A stretch of 64,000 bases of DNA, taken from contig NZ_DIXC01000042.1 of NCBI RefSeq assembly GCF_002435945.1, positions 1 through 64,000 of the forward strand, read 5' to 3'. Both the position numbers and the translations under genes were made by a program. Positions 1-8,290 of this stretch are shown in pieces (position 1 is the first letter of the stretch; each line of letters starts with the position of its first letter). A model generated the notes under the pieces. It ran no database searches. It had not been told where the DNA came from and saw only the letters and a list, made by a program, of their open reading frames with translations. The stretch comes from Mesotoga sp. UBA6090. GTDB taxonomy: Bacteria > Thermotogota > Thermotogae > Petrotogales > Kosmotogaceae.

Positions 1-303
1 TTATAATTACCGGGAATGCAGGTTACAGAGTGCCGCTGTCCGCCTGATAGTCGACGCTGCTCGCTGAAAAGTTTCGTCCTTGGTCCTTCGTCCAAGACCG
101 TGAACCGGTCCTTGGATAAGATCAAAATCGTCACGGGCTCTCTCTTTTCGGAGGACGGTCAACGGATAACCTCTGTCCTTAGCTCTTTCCACACCCCAAC
201 CTGCAACCTCCGACCTCGGTTTTTTAACTTACATCTTGCAGCTTATCCTTGTCTCTTCCCAACCATCACCACCATCGGCCAGCTCGCAGCCAATTGTCAA
301 ACC
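1..303. repeat. Non-coding repeat-like patch before tRNA-Val
   Basis: I see no credible gene. The short open frames lack start signals and resemble no family. The text is made of small recurring words (for example CAACCTCCGACC and TTGGTCCTTCG) of the same kind as those at 28,080-28,560. An imperfect inverted repeat built on TCCAAGACC and GGTCCTTGGA lies near 91-117. It looks like a copy of a dispersed, decayed intergenic element. The nature of the element is unknown. Confidence 0.5.
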
Positions 304-332
304 TTGACACCATACCCGGCCGGTGATAGAAT
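304..332 (+). promoter_or_regulatory. Sigma-70 promoter of tRNA-Val
   Basis: A perfect -35 hexamer TTGACA (304-309) is separated by exactly 17 bases from TAGAAT (327-332), one mismatch from the -10 consensus. The first base of the mature tRNA is 10 bases downstream, so the transcript needs almost no 5' trimming. Confidence 0.85.
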
Positions 333-341
333 TTACTGTGC

Positions 342-416
342 GGATGCGTAGCTCAGCGGAAGAGCGCTTCCTTCACACGGAAGAGGCCACAGGTTCAATC
401 CCTGTCGCATCCACCA
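342..416 (+). tRNA. tRNA-Val (anticodon CAC)
   Basis: The sequence folds as a complete cloverleaf. The acceptor stem GGATGCG pairs with CGCATCC, the D stem GCTC with GAGC, the anticodon stem CTTCC with GGAAG, and the T stem ACAGG with CCTGT. The anticodon loop is TTCACAC, giving anticodon CAC, which reads GUG valine codons. The CCA end is encoded (414-416). A strong promoter precedes it and a hairpin terminator follows. The last 22 bases are overlapped on the opposite strand by the end of the RNase G reading frame. Confidence 0.95.
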
Positions 417-1936
417 GAAAAGAAAAGGGAGTCATTTAGACTCCTTTTTTTTCTTCTAGGTCTCTTTGGTTTCTCTTGCTGCTTCACGAATTTTACTTCG
501 TAAGAAGTCGGAATCGGCCATGTAAAGCCAACTGAGATCTCTCTTTTTAGAGTTCTGCCTAGGTTTTTCTGGTTTTCGGGAGTTAGGATTCCTGACATGT
601 TTTGATACACCTGAACAGCTGCCCCACTAATAGTCTCATCCTGAAAACCTCTCGCAAGATCCTTCAACAATCTCTGATATACAGCCCTTGGAGATTCTAT
701 TCTTCCCGTGCCCTTACAGATCGGACATGAAGAATATAGTTTTGATCCGATGGCAGCTGTAGATCGCTTTCTAGTCATTTCCAGAAGTCCCAGTCTAGTG
801 AATCCCATTATCATGGTCCTTGCCTTGTCCTTCTTAAATTCACTGGTGAGGCTGTCAATTATTTTCTGTCTATCTTCGTCGCTCTTCATATCTATGAAGT
901 CGATAACAACGATTCCTCCGATATTTCTCAGTCTCAGCTGTCTTGCTATTTCCGAAGCAGCTTCAAGGTTAGTATTCAATGAAGTCTCAGATACGTCATT
1001 TCCAGAGATATTGCTGGCCGAGTTTACGTCGATTACAGTCATTGCTTCCGTTCTATCAATGTAGATATTCCCTCCTCCAGGTAAGGAAACCATTCTAGTG
1101 TAGAGAATCTTCATTTTCTCATACACTTCTTCAGATGCGAAAGCGTCACCTTCGACGTACCTTACAACTGGTTTAAAGCCCGATTTGAACTTGCTAATTC
1201 CTGCGACGACATCGTGCCAGAGTTCCTCGGAGTCAACCACTATTTCCTTTGTGTTCTCAGTAAGCCTCTCTCTGAGTATATATTCGACAAACGATGGTTC
1301 CTCGTATAGAATCTTTGGCTTTCTGCTCCTCCTGAACGTTTCATTTATCTGATTCCAGTTACTACGAAGACTCTCGAGCTCTTCTTTTATAGTTTCCTCG
1401 CCCACACCAAAAGCGGCTGTACGAAATATCACACCTTCTTTGTTTTCGAGAACGGATTTTGCAACCTCGGTCAGTCTATGCCTTTCTTGCTGTTCTGTTA
1501 TCTTCTTAGAGATTCCGATGTGTTTTGAGAAGGGTGTATAGACGAGGCTACGACCTGGAATACTAACTTTTAGAGTTATCTGAGGACCTTTCGATCCAAC
1601 AGGGTCTTTGCTAACCTGGACAAGGACCTTGTTACTTTTCTCCAGTTTGGATTGTCCGGATGCATCCTTGAACCTAAGAAAAGCGTTTCTTCCAATTCCG
1701 ATATTCACAAATGCCGCTTCTAGACTGGGAACGACATTCTCCACCTTACCCAGATAGATGTTCCCTGTAACGCTCTCGCTATCCATGTCTTCGAAGAAGA
1801 TTTCTTCTAGCTGATCACCATCCAGCGAGGCGATTCTGACCTCATCTTCAATTCGACTGAAGACTATGGTCTGCGTTCTGTTATTCTTTATTCTTGCCAC
1901 CGCCCTTTCATTTCTATTGACAGAACTGGATTTCAA
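395..1936 (-). CDS. rng: Ribonuclease G / RNase E family endoribonuclease
   Basis: Rne/Rng-family single-strand endoribonuclease of RNA processing and decay, 513 residues, typical of the short RNase G form. An N-terminal S1 domain (about 45-120) is interrupted by the RNase H-like part as in the family. The catalytic Mg site shows in TVIDVNS (near 302) and DFIDM (near 346). The zinc-link CPICKG (near 403) is the tetramerising CxxC. The TTG at 1936 has no good Shine-Dalgarno, so the GTG at 1900 is an alternative. The carboxyl end is odd: the frame continues through the tRNA terminator and 22 bases into tRNA-Val before TGA at 395-397, so the last ~18 residues are encoded by RNA-gene sequence. 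It is transcribed with no obvious partner; hpf lies upstream. Confidence 0.92.
   Translation of the reverse strand: MKSSSVNRNERAVARIKNNRTQTIVFSRIEDEVRIASLDGDQLEEIFFEDMDSESVTGNIYLGKVENVVPSLEAAFVNIGIGRNAFLRFKDASGQSKLEKSNKVLVQVSKDPVGSKGPQITLKVSIPGRSLVYTPFSKHIGISKKITEQQERHRLTEVAKSVLENKEGVIFRTAAFGVGEETIKEELESLRSNWNQINETFRRSRKPKILYEEPSFVEYILRERLTENTKEIVVDSEELWHDVVAGISKFKSGFKPVVRYVEGDAFASEEVYEKMKILYTRMVSLPGGGNIYIDRTEAMTVIDVNSASNISGNDVSETSLNTNLEAASEIARQLRLRNIGGIVVIDFIDMKSDEDRQKIIDSLTSEFKKDKARTMIMGFTRLGLLEMTRKRSTAAIGSKLYSSCPICKGTGRIESPRAVYQRLLKDLARGFQDETISGAAVQVYQNMSGILTPENQKNLGRTLKREISVGFTWPIPTSYEVKFVKQQEKPKRPRRKKRSLNDSLFFSGGCDRD
428..453 (+). terminator. Terminator after tRNA-Val, possibly bidirectional
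   Basis: A perfect stem GGAGTC/GACTCC with loop ATTTA is followed by a run of nine T. An A-rich stretch on the other side means it could also stop transcripts arriving from rng on the minus strand, although the rng frame reads straight through it. Confidence 0.85.
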
Positions 1937-1970
1937 ATTTACTACAACTAATGTTCGTTTTCAAACGATC

Positions 1971-1999
1971 AAAAAGCTGGCCACCTTTTGGTGGCCAGC
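1971..1999 (-). terminator. Terminator of hpf
   Basis: A perfect 10-bp stem GCTGGCCACC/GGTGGCCAGC with loop TTTT lies just past the hpf stop. Read on the minus strand it is followed by five T. It separates hpf from rng. Confidence 0.85.
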
Positions 2000-2000
2000 G

Positions 2001-2534
2001 CTATTCATTCATCTCGATTATTCCAACAGACCCGTTCTTCCTGGTATAAAGAACATTGACTTCATCTGTCTCGACATTCCTGTAGACAAAAAAGGTGTGG
2101 CCAAGCATTTCCATCTGAAGCAGGGCCTCCTCCTCAGTCATGGGCTTGATTGTGAACTTCTTCCGTCGAGTGATTACTGCTGATTGATCTTCCTCGAACT
2201 TGGAGGGAATTGATTCGAGGTTTTCCTTAAGGCCGTTTTTGTGCTTATAGCGAGTTCTCTCTTTGAACCTCTTTATTCTTCTCTCAAAGGAATCAGATGC
2301 TGAATCGATGACTGTGTAGAAATCACTGCCCTTCTCTTCCACACGAACCATCACACCTGGTAAATGAGCAGTTGCTTCGATTTTGTAGAAAGCTCTTTCC
2401 TTCGAGAGCCTGAGATCCATCGAGATTAGTTTCTCCTCGTTGACAACTTTCGACACTTTTGAGAACCTCTTGTCGATGTAGTCTTTCATGGAGTCTGTTA
2501 CAGTTACGTCTTTGGAGTAGATGTTGTAATCCAT
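2001..2534 (-). CDS. hpf: Ribosome hibernation promoting factor, long form
   Basis: HPF/RaiA-family protein that binds the 30S decoding centre and drives 100S dimers in stationary phase. At 177 residues it is the long type. The N-terminal S30AE domain (about 1-100) begins MDYNIYSKDVTVTDSMKDYI. After a charged linker, the C-terminal dimerisation domain (about 120-175) has the characteristic PMTEEEALLQMEMLGH and FFVYRN stretches. The ATG has GAGGAGGG eight bases upstream. It is monocistronic, closed by its own hairpin terminator. Confidence 0.95.
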   Translation of the reverse strand: MDYNIYSKDVTVTDSMKDYIDKRFSKVSKVVNEEKLISMDLRLSKERAFYKIEATAHLPGVMVRVEEKGSDFYTVIDSASDSFERRIKRFKERTRYKHKNGLKENLESIPSKFEEDQSAVITRRKKFTIKPMTEEEALLQMEMLGHTFFVYRNVETDEVNVLYTRKNGSVGIIEMNE

Positions 2535-2602
2535 GATAACCCTCCTCTCGTGTGATGTGACTCAAGTTGTGTTACTACATGTTATCACAATATCAAATAC
2601 CG

Positions 2603-3091
2603 TTACAGTACACCGCGATCAAGATCCTGTCCAACGGTTGATTGCTTGCTCTCCATCTGGTAGAGATTTACCGAACCCAGATTGGCCCACCCATTCTCAA
2701 GATGATAAGCAAGCTGAACGGGAAATACTTTGTACTTTTTGATCTCTTCAAATCTTACCCACTTCACATCAACTAACGTCGGCATTCCCAAGTTATCGGG
2801 ATCTGATCCCAGTTTGACACTTCCTGAGACGTAATCGCAGGAAAATATCACCTCCAGAAGGTTTTCTCTTCTAAATTCCTGTAGTGCGACAACAGAGCGA
2901 GGTGAAACTTCGAGATCTGTTTCTTCCCTTATCTCTCTCTTGACAGCGCTGAGAAGATCTTCGTCGGGTTCGACAAGTCCGCCGGGAAAACACCAGAAGG
3001 GAGGTCTGTCGCGATGCTCATGACGAACAAGAAGAACAGATTCGTCTTTTATAACTACAGCTCTTACACCAATTCGATGTGTATTCTTCAT
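2603..3091 (-). CDS. Nudix hydrolase
   Basis: Nucleoside-diphosphate-X hydrolase, 162 residues. The Nudix box is complete: GGLVEPDEDLL followed by REIREETDL, with the metal-binding REEXXE-type glutamates. The preceding strand reads RAVVIKDESVLLVRHE. Start chosen at ATG 3091 with GAGGTG six bases upstream, rather than the GTG two codons earlier that lies in that site. The substrate cannot be read from sequence; ADP-ribose or oxidised nucleotide cleanup are common roles. Divergent from comM across an 88-base gap. Confidence 0.88.
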   Translation of the reverse strand: MKNTHRIGVRAVVIKDESVLLVRHEHRDRPPFWCFPGGLVEPDEDLLSAVKREIREETDLEVSPRSVVALQEFRRENLLEVIFSCDYVSGSVKLGSDPDNLGMPTLVDVKWVRFEEIKKYKVFPVQLAYHLENGWANLGSVNLYQMESKQSTVGQDLDRGVL

Positions 3092-3119
3092 ATGCACACC
3101 TCGACCATGCCTCGTTTAT

Positions 3120-3128
3120 AGTATATCA
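3120..3128 (-). promoter_or_regulatory. Extended -10 for the Nudix gene
   Basis: Read on the minus strand the site is TGATATACT, an extended -10 (TGn plus a one-mismatch TATAAT) about 30 bases before the Nudix start. No clear -35 was found. Confidence 0.45.
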
Positions 3129-3145
3129 CCTCTTCGCCAGTTGAT

Positions 3146-3154
3146 TGATATAAT
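3146..3154 (+). promoter_or_regulatory. Extended -10 for comM
   Basis: TGATATAAT, a perfect extended -10, lies 25 bases before the comM start. The same nonamer precedes the MFS gene at 10,582. No convincing -35, as is usual for extended -10 promoters. Confidence 0.5.
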
Positions 3155-3179
3155 TTGAGATAGGATAGGAGGTTATGAG

Positions 3180-4691
3180 ATGCGTTATTCAAGAGTTAGG
3201 ACGATTACAACCATGGGTTTAAACGTTTTGGATGTTCTCGTTGAACTAGATATTGACAGTAGAGCAATTATCCAAGAAATGGATATTGTGGGTCTCGGAG
3301 ATACTGTTATTAAGGAGAGCAAGAAGAGAGTTAAGAGTGCCGTTAAGAACTCAGGAATTGAGCTCCCCAATGGTCGGATAACGGTAAATCTCGCTCCGAG
3401 TGACGTGAAAAAGGAGGGATCATATCTCGATCTCCCTATAGCGGTGGGGCTTCTAAAAGCCACGTCCAAAATAAAGACCGATCTCTCGGACTTTGTCTTT
3501 TTTGGAGAACTCGGTCTTGATGGAAGCTTAAGACGTGTTAGGGGAGTCTTGCCCATTCTACTGTCACTTTCAAGCAGGGCAAAGGGTATGAAAGTAGTAC
3601 TTCCGGCCCCAAATGGCCAAGAGGCCTCGATAGTGGACAACCTTACGATCTACACTGCCGAGAGTCTAAATGATTTGGTTGGTTTCCTCAACGGATATGT
3701 TCAGAAGAGACCTGTTGTATATTCGGAGCCTGAACTTGGAAATATGAGTGGGCCCGACATGTCCGAAATAAAGGGCCAGGAGTTTGCCAAGAGGGCTTGT
3801 GAAGTTGCCGCAGCAGGTGGGCACAACATTTCTCTTCGAGGTTCACCGGGCTGTGGCAAGACGATGCTGGCTCGCAGAATTCCATCGATCCTTCCACCGT
3901 TGACTATGGATGAAGCTATTGAGACAACGATGATTTACAGTGTTGCCGGGCTGCTGGGCGATAGAGGGTTGGTAAAGCAGAGACCATTCAGGTCGCCTCA
4001 TCATACCGCGTCTACAACTTCCATTGTTGGCGGTGGAAACGATGCGAGACCCGGTGAGATAAGCCTGGCTCATAATGGTGTTCTTTTCATGGATGAATTT
4101 CCCGAATTTAGAAGAGATGTGATTGAGGCCCTAAGGCAACCACTTGAAGATGGCGTAATTACCGTGGCAAGAGCGAAACTTACCGCTACTTATCCCGCGA
4201 GATTCATGATGGTTGCTGCCCAGAACCCATGTCCTTGCGGGTGGTATGGCGATAAGACAAGAGAATGCACGTGCTCATGGTACGACATTCAGAGATACAA
4301 CAGAAAGATCTCTGGTCCAATGGAGGATAGAATTGATATCTTTGTCGATCTACCCAGACTTGATTTCGAAAAGTACATGGAGAACTCAACGGCAGAAAGC
4401 TCCGGCGAAATTCGGAAGAGGGTCATTGCAGCAAGAAAGAGGCAGTCGAAAAGATATGAAGGAATGAGCATATTCTCGAATAGTCAGCTGGGTCATGCCT
4501 TGCTGAAAGAATACGTACCGCTTGATGCAGCATCGAGATCACTTCTCTCGGCGGCCATGGATAAGATGAAATTAACTGCAAGGGCAATTGATAGAGTTCT
4601 TAAATTAGCACTTACAATAGCAGATCTCGAAGAAAGCGGAGTTCAGTCCAGGCATATTGCAGAAGCTTTACAGTATCGAAGAAAGACCTAG
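3180..4691 (+). CDS. comM: YifB/ComM family AAA+ Mg-chelatase-like ATPase
   Basis: ComM-type hexameric AAA+ helicase; in other bacteria it drives branch migration during natural transformation. 503 residues, the usual length. The N-terminal ChlI-like domain spans about 1-170. The AAA+ module has Walker A GSPGCGKT (near 220), Walker B GVLFMDEF (near 300) and a conserved Cys-rich NPCPCGWYG with a later CTCS. A C-terminal Mg-chelatase helical domain closes it. ATG 3180 has AGGAGG ten bases upstream. Its TAG stop interleaves with the stop of the convergent, broken membrane protein gene (CTAG shared). Confidence 0.93.
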   Translation: MRYSRVRTITTMGLNVLDVLVELDIDSRAIIQEMDIVGLGDTVIKESKKRVKSAVKNSGIELPNGRITVNLAPSDVKKEGSYLDLPIAVGLLKATSKIKTDLSDFVFFGELGLDGSLRRVRGVLPILLSLSSRAKGMKVVLPAPNGQEASIVDNLTIYTAESLNDLVGFLNGYVQKRPVVYSEPELGNMSGPDMSEIKGQEFAKRACEVAAAGGHNISLRGSPGCGKTMLARRIPSILPPLTMDEAIETTMIYSVAGLLGDRGLVKQRPFRSPHHTASTTSIVGGGNDARPGEISLAHNGVLFMDEFPEFRRDVIEALRQPLEDGVITVARAKLTATYPARFMMVAAQNPCPCGWYGDKTRECTCSWYDIQRYNRKISGPMEDRIDIFVDLPRLDFEKYMENSTAESSGEIRKRVIAARKRQSKRYEGMSIFSNSQLGHALLKEYVPLDAASRSLLSAAMDKMKLTARAIDRVLKLALTIADLEESGVQSRHIAEALQYRRKT

Positions 4692-5332
4692 AGTTCAGTA
4701 CTCTGGGTCTTCATAAGAGATCTGACAAGAAGAAAACCGAACGGAATGACAAACAATGAGTAGACAAGTACCGACGTGATCCCTCCAAAGTTTGGTACGT
4801 AGATCCATGTTGCAGTAACTATCGAGAACAGATAGCTGAGACCGAACCATCAATATCTGACAGAAAGCTCTGTGCAAACAAGGATAACGGTACCGGGAAG
4901 CATCTCTATTAGACCGGCCATAGAAAAACCGTGGGAAAGAAGCGCAAAGCCTACAAGTATCAAGCCGGCTGATCTCCCAATGATTGAAATCGACTGCCTT
5001 CTCTCAAGAGTGAATCCAGAAAAAAAGACGGCCTTTGCAACAAAAGGAACAAGAATGAAAGAGATCGCACCGTCGATCGTAAGGATGTACTTCATTACAA
5101 TGTAAAAGATCGCCAAAACAAAGCTTATTCCCAATGCTATATTAGATGAAAGGTTGTCAATAGCCTTTTCTCTTTCGTCAAATTCGGGGATTACTCGTAG
5201 CGTTCTCAGTGATGGAAAAAGAAAGAGCCCCAGCAAAAGCAGAGAATACCAGCTTGCCGCGGTCCAAATGAGAGAAATCGATAGGGTAATTACCAAGACA
5301 TCGAATATCAAGATAACCATTTTAAGCACCAA
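4688..5332 (-). pseudogene. Multi-pass membrane protein interrupted by in-frame TGA
   Basis: A hydrophobic protein with about six predicted membrane spans, located directly behind a small helix-turn-helix gene and probably co-transcribed. The TTG at 5332 or GTG at 5329 follows a GAAGGTG site inside the upstream gene. An in-frame TGA at 4850-4852 ends the frame after 160 codons (last residues ELSVRY). The same frame then continues for 53 codons of clear membrane-protein sequence (WFGLSYLFSIV, YVPNFGG, LVYSLFVIPFGFLL) to a TAG at 4688-4690. The family resembles integral membrane proteins often paired with YozG-like regulators. Nonsense mutation, assembly error and genuine truncation are all possible. 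Confidence 0.7.
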
Positions 5333-5333
5333 C

Positions 5334-5536
5334 CTAATCACCTTCTTCAAGTTCAAAGAGTTCCTCGACGGTACAGTAAAGAATATTTGCAAGCTTAAGA
5401 GCAAGTTTAACTGAAGGGTTGAACTTTCCCTTTTCGACCGCGATTATTGTCTGCCGGCTCACTCCTGCCATTCTTGCCAGATTGTCCTGTGTCATGTCTC
5501 GATTCTAAATCTGAATTCCTTCAGCCTGTTGTTCAA
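5334..5536 (-). pseudogene. XRE-family (YozG-like) small HTH regulator, frameshifted
   Basis: DNA-binding HTH of about 66 residues expected. The intact part (ATG 5495 to TAG 5334, 53 codons) reads MTQDNLARMAGVSRQT then VEKGKFNPSVKLALKLA, the classic XRE helix-turn-helix. Normal family members have about 13 more N-terminal residues. Those are present upstream in another frame (TTG 5536, LNNRLKEFRFRIE) and stop at TGA 5492-5494. A single missing base near 5495 would restore the full protein. A shortened 53-residue product from ATG 5495 is also possible. It lies upstream of and overlaps the signals of the membrane protein gene. Confidence 0.7.
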
Positions 5537-5724
5537 ATCATCACCTGAGACAGGTGTATACAGTACTTTACATAATGTCAAGTATTATATCCTCACATCT
5601 ATGTGATTCGGCTTTCTCAAGCAAATTATAACGTTTGAAGAAAAGAGTAAAGAGCTCTCTTGTCAAAACGCATAAGCCACAATATTGCACTAGATTGTTT
5701 TTGAGATGTTCAGTGGGTGAATGT

Positions 5725-6176
5725 ATGAAATCTGGAATCTTCGAAAAAACTGATCTTGCTTTCAAGTCGAACAATCCTCGTCTATCGAAAGTCTTTCTTC
5801 CATGGATAGTGGAGAATCCAAGATACATTCGTTGTTCTGCAAAACTTTTGGAAGCATTCAAAGAATCTGAATCGCTGAAAGAGACTCCCTACTTCAGGAA
5901 GGATTGATGGTTCATCCTATAATGATAATGAGTACCACGAACAGGTGCAATCTCAACTGCAAGGGATGCTTCGCAAGTACTCTTGGCAACTCCGGAAGGG
6001 CTACCTACGGTAAGAGGACTATGGACAGCGAAGATTGGGACAAAGTGATTGATAAGGGCAGAGGGCTCAGGGTTTTTACTTTTCTTGTCGCGGGAGGCGA
6101 ATCATTCGTGAATCCACACGGGTCACATTTTCTTGAGTGGTTTGTTTCTTCGGTAATTCTGTCTTTCAGACAATAG
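5725..6176 (+). pseudogene. Radical SAM protein remnant
   Basis: The N-terminal piece (ATG 5725) looks like the helical leader of a radical SAM protein. It stops at 5905-5907, where a second frame opens at TTG 5904. That frame carries the iron-sulfur motif CNLNCKGC (CxxxCxxC with one residue difference in spacing typical of the family) and the SAM-contacting GGE (AGGESFVNP). The frame then runs out at 6176, less than a third of the way through a normal barrel. Frameshift plus loss of the C-terminal two thirds indicates a pseudogene. Confidence 0.65.
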
Positions 6177-6241
6177 ATAATCTCTAATGCGTAAAGAGGT
6201 TATGAATAGAGCTTTTGGTCGACATACTCTTTCTGATTGTG

Positions 6242-6478
6242 CTACGAAAGAGAACAGGACTGGAGATATTTATATCTAACTTCGTCACAGAAGAATTCTT
6301 CGAATAATTCATCAGTTGATATTCTTTCGGCTCCACCAGATAGGTGCTTGTCGCCCAAATTGTAGCTCTACTGATAAATCATGTCTAGCCATTCCAGTTT
6401 ATCAGTTTCAGCCTCTAGAGAAGGAACTCAGTTGAAATACTCCTGATGGTTCATTAGGTCCTTAAACGCTGGCTTCAT
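6242..6478 (-). pseudogene. Decayed partner of the HEPN-like gene
   Basis: One frame of 79 codons starts at ATG 6478, overlapping the upstream HEPN-like stop by four bases (ATGA). It carries two in-frame stops: TGA (6428-6430) and TAG (6368-6370). The residues between the stops are protein-like: MKPAFKDLMNHQEYFN, LEAETDKLEWLDMIYQ and NLGDKHLSGGAERISTDELF. I do not recognise the family. The coupling suggests the dead second gene of a two-gene cassette. Confidence 0.5.
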
Positions 6479-6960
6479 CTACAGTCTAAGAGCTTTCCGC
6501 TGAAGAAAGCAATTTGTCTTTCAAGATGGGAGCATATCGCTTCTATGTCTTCTAGATCTACTCTGTTCTCATCTTCTCTTTCCGGGTGAAAGGCAAAACG
6601 AGGATCCATGTGAACGATTACGCGATCACGGCGATTCTTGAGTCTTACTATTCTATTTGCAAGGAGAGCTTCTTCCTTCTCAAAGTCGTCGAGAACACGA
6701 TAGAGCTCTCTTCGAAATTGCCTGGGACAGCCCTGCCGAATGTATTCACGGAAACTCTTCATTGTGAATCCGCTGTTCCTTACGAGCTTTGAAGCTCTAA
6801 TGACAGCACTTTCGAAGAGCGAGCTTCTTATAACACTGTCATTTTCAGATTTTAAGAGCTCTATTTCCGCCCTCAGAAGCTTTGTCTCATCCCTGAGAAC
6901 TCTACTCCTGACTTGATAGCCTTCCAGCTTTTCGGGTTTGATAATCGAAAATAAGTCCAT
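6475..6960 (-). CDS. HEPN/AbiU2-like protein (putative)
   Basis: 161 residues, all helical in character. An N-terminal coiled-coil-like stretch (about 25-60) is followed by a charged helical domain. Near the C-terminus NRRDRVIVHMDP (about 111-122) fits the R-x(4-6)-H motif of HEPN nucleases, with AbiU2-like context around it. If so it could be a ribonuclease toxin or an abortive-infection protein, but the fold is inferred from one motif. ATG 6960 has no good ribosome site. The second gene in the pair is decayed, so the module may be inactive or an orphan. Confidence 0.45.
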   Translation of the reverse strand: MDLFSIIKPEKLEGYQVRSRVLRDETKLLRAEIELLKSENDSVIRSSLFESAVIRASKLVRNSGFTMKSFREYIRQGCPRQFRRELYRVLDDFEKEEALLANRIVRLKNRRDRVIVHMDPRFAFHPEREDENRVDLEDIEAICSHLERQIAFFSGKLLDCR

Positions 6961-7001
6961 ACACAATTATAACTTTTTGTCGAAAGTGAACTGAAGATGA
7001 A

Positions 7002-7025
7002 AAAAGCGGGCTATTGCCCGCTTTT
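7002..7025 (-). terminator. Terminator of the caspase-like lipoprotein gene
   Basis: Perfect 10-bp stem AAAAGCGGGC/GCCCGCTTTT with a four-base loop, 20 bases past the stop of the minus-strand gene at 7046. Confidence 0.8.
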
Positions 7026-7045
7026 CAGTATGAAAGAGTTTTTCT

Positions 7046-8290
7046 TCAGGGAGTCCAGGTAATGTAGCGCATTGGTTCCTGAATAGATCCAGCAACCGAG
7101 CGCTCCGTAAGGGTCCATGAAGTGCTGGACGGAGTGACTCCCTTAATTGCCGTATAGCATTTGTAGAACAGAGCTGGCAACCAATCTATTGATTTAGTAT
7201 CGGCATATGCAGTCACTTCCGGCCAATGCGCATCACTTGTGTAATAAGCTAGTTTCTGCAGGAAGTCCCCTGACCACTCAACATACATATCGGTAGGATT
7301 GTGATCTGCGTATCCGCCCGCGCTATCCCAGTCTGGGTATGCGCTCTTGGCAGCGGTAGTCGTAGTGATGATAATCTCGATGTTTGCTGGTGTTACTCCA
7401 CCGGATTTCAGGCCTTCAAGCCAGCTACCAGCATGGCAGGATTCGATGATTATGCAGAACTTAACGTTCGGATGCTCAAGGATGTAGCTTCTCAACTGAT
7501 TCGCGTAGAAAGTTGTTCCTCCAAGATTCATCAGGTTAGTGTTTCCATGTGCGATGAAATAGAGCGTAATGTAGTCTACCTTCTCTGTCATTAAGAGATC
7601 ATTGATCGCAGCTTGAACGGCAGTCCAGTTTGGAGCGGCTGCACCCGAAACATACTTCACGTCACGCACTCTGTCAGAACCCATTATGGCCTTGAAGGCA
7701 TCAGACATTAGGTTTCTAACGTCACGAGCCTGTGCGTAAAGATTCTGTGTGGGAGTTATTCCACTGGTTATTACAGCTCCCTTTATCCTTAGAAATCGAG
7801 CAATCCAATCGATATCTATTACTGTGATTATAGGCTTAATAATCTTCCATTTATCCCAAATAACTGCGGTGGCATAGACTTCCCTGTCGCTCATCGCTGT
7901 AACCATGTTTCCATTTAGTGTTGGCCAGCCCTCAGTGTCTTCTTCAAAAATAATCTGGCCGCCTTTAGAGACTACGACAAGTTTTCCAGGGTGATCATAG
8001 AATGCACCGGGAGCTTCATCCAGATAGAAGAAATAACCTGCTTCATTTATCCCTTGCAACTGATACTGGAGTTGCGGGACTTTAGCCGACTCGGATCCGA
8101 TGACGTCTCCCTCTCCCACTTCACCCAGGAGAAGTCCGGTGAATGGACCTTCGGGTTCTCCTTCAGACTCTATGAATTGAATGAACTTCTTTGTGGCAGC
8201 GGCGACAGGGTCTTTGGGAATACAGGAAGATATAAGAAGCATTGCAATGAGAGCCGCAACAATAACTATCGATACTCTTTTCAGCCGCAT
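7046..8290 (-). CDS. Lipoprotein with caspase-fold (clan CD, C13-like) peptidase domain
   Basis: 414 residues. A lipoprotein signal ends in LLISSC, so Cys23 is the lipidated residue and the protein sits outside the membrane. The C-terminal half has the clan CD dyad: the hydrophobic strand ITLYFIAHG with His248, then FCIIIESCHAG with Cys285. The His-Gly and E-S-C-x-A-G arrangement is closest to legumain/C13 and metacaspase-like enzymes. The N-terminal 150 residues are unrecognised. Clan CD enzymes cut after a specific P1 residue, often Asn, Asp, Arg or Lys; the specificity here is unknown. Monocistronic with its own terminator. Confidence 0.7.
   Translation of the reverse strand: MRLKRVSIVIVAALIAMLLISSCIPKDPVAAATKKFIQFIESEGEPEGPFTGLLLGEVGEGDVIGSESAKVPQLQYQLQGINEAGYFFYLDEAPGAFYDHPGKLVVVSKGGQIIFEEDTEGWPTLNGNMVTAMSDREVYATAVIWDKWKIIKPIITVIDIDWIARFLRIKGAVITSGITPTQNLYAQARDVRNLMSDAFKAIMGSDRVRDVKYVSGAAAPNWTAVQAAINDLLMTEKVDYITLYFIAHGNTNLMNLGGTTFYANQLRSYILEHPNVKFCIIIESCHAGSWLEGLKSGGVTPANIEIIITTTTAAKSAYPDWDSAGGYADHNPTDMYVEWSGDFLQKLAYYTSDAHWPEVTAYADTKSIDWLPALFYKCYTAIKGVTPSSTSWTLTERSVAGSIQEPMRYITWTP

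Noticed and set aside
16..351. 111-codon ORF at the window start
   Set aside because: Runs through the tRNA promoter and into the tRNA, and consists of repeat-like sequence.
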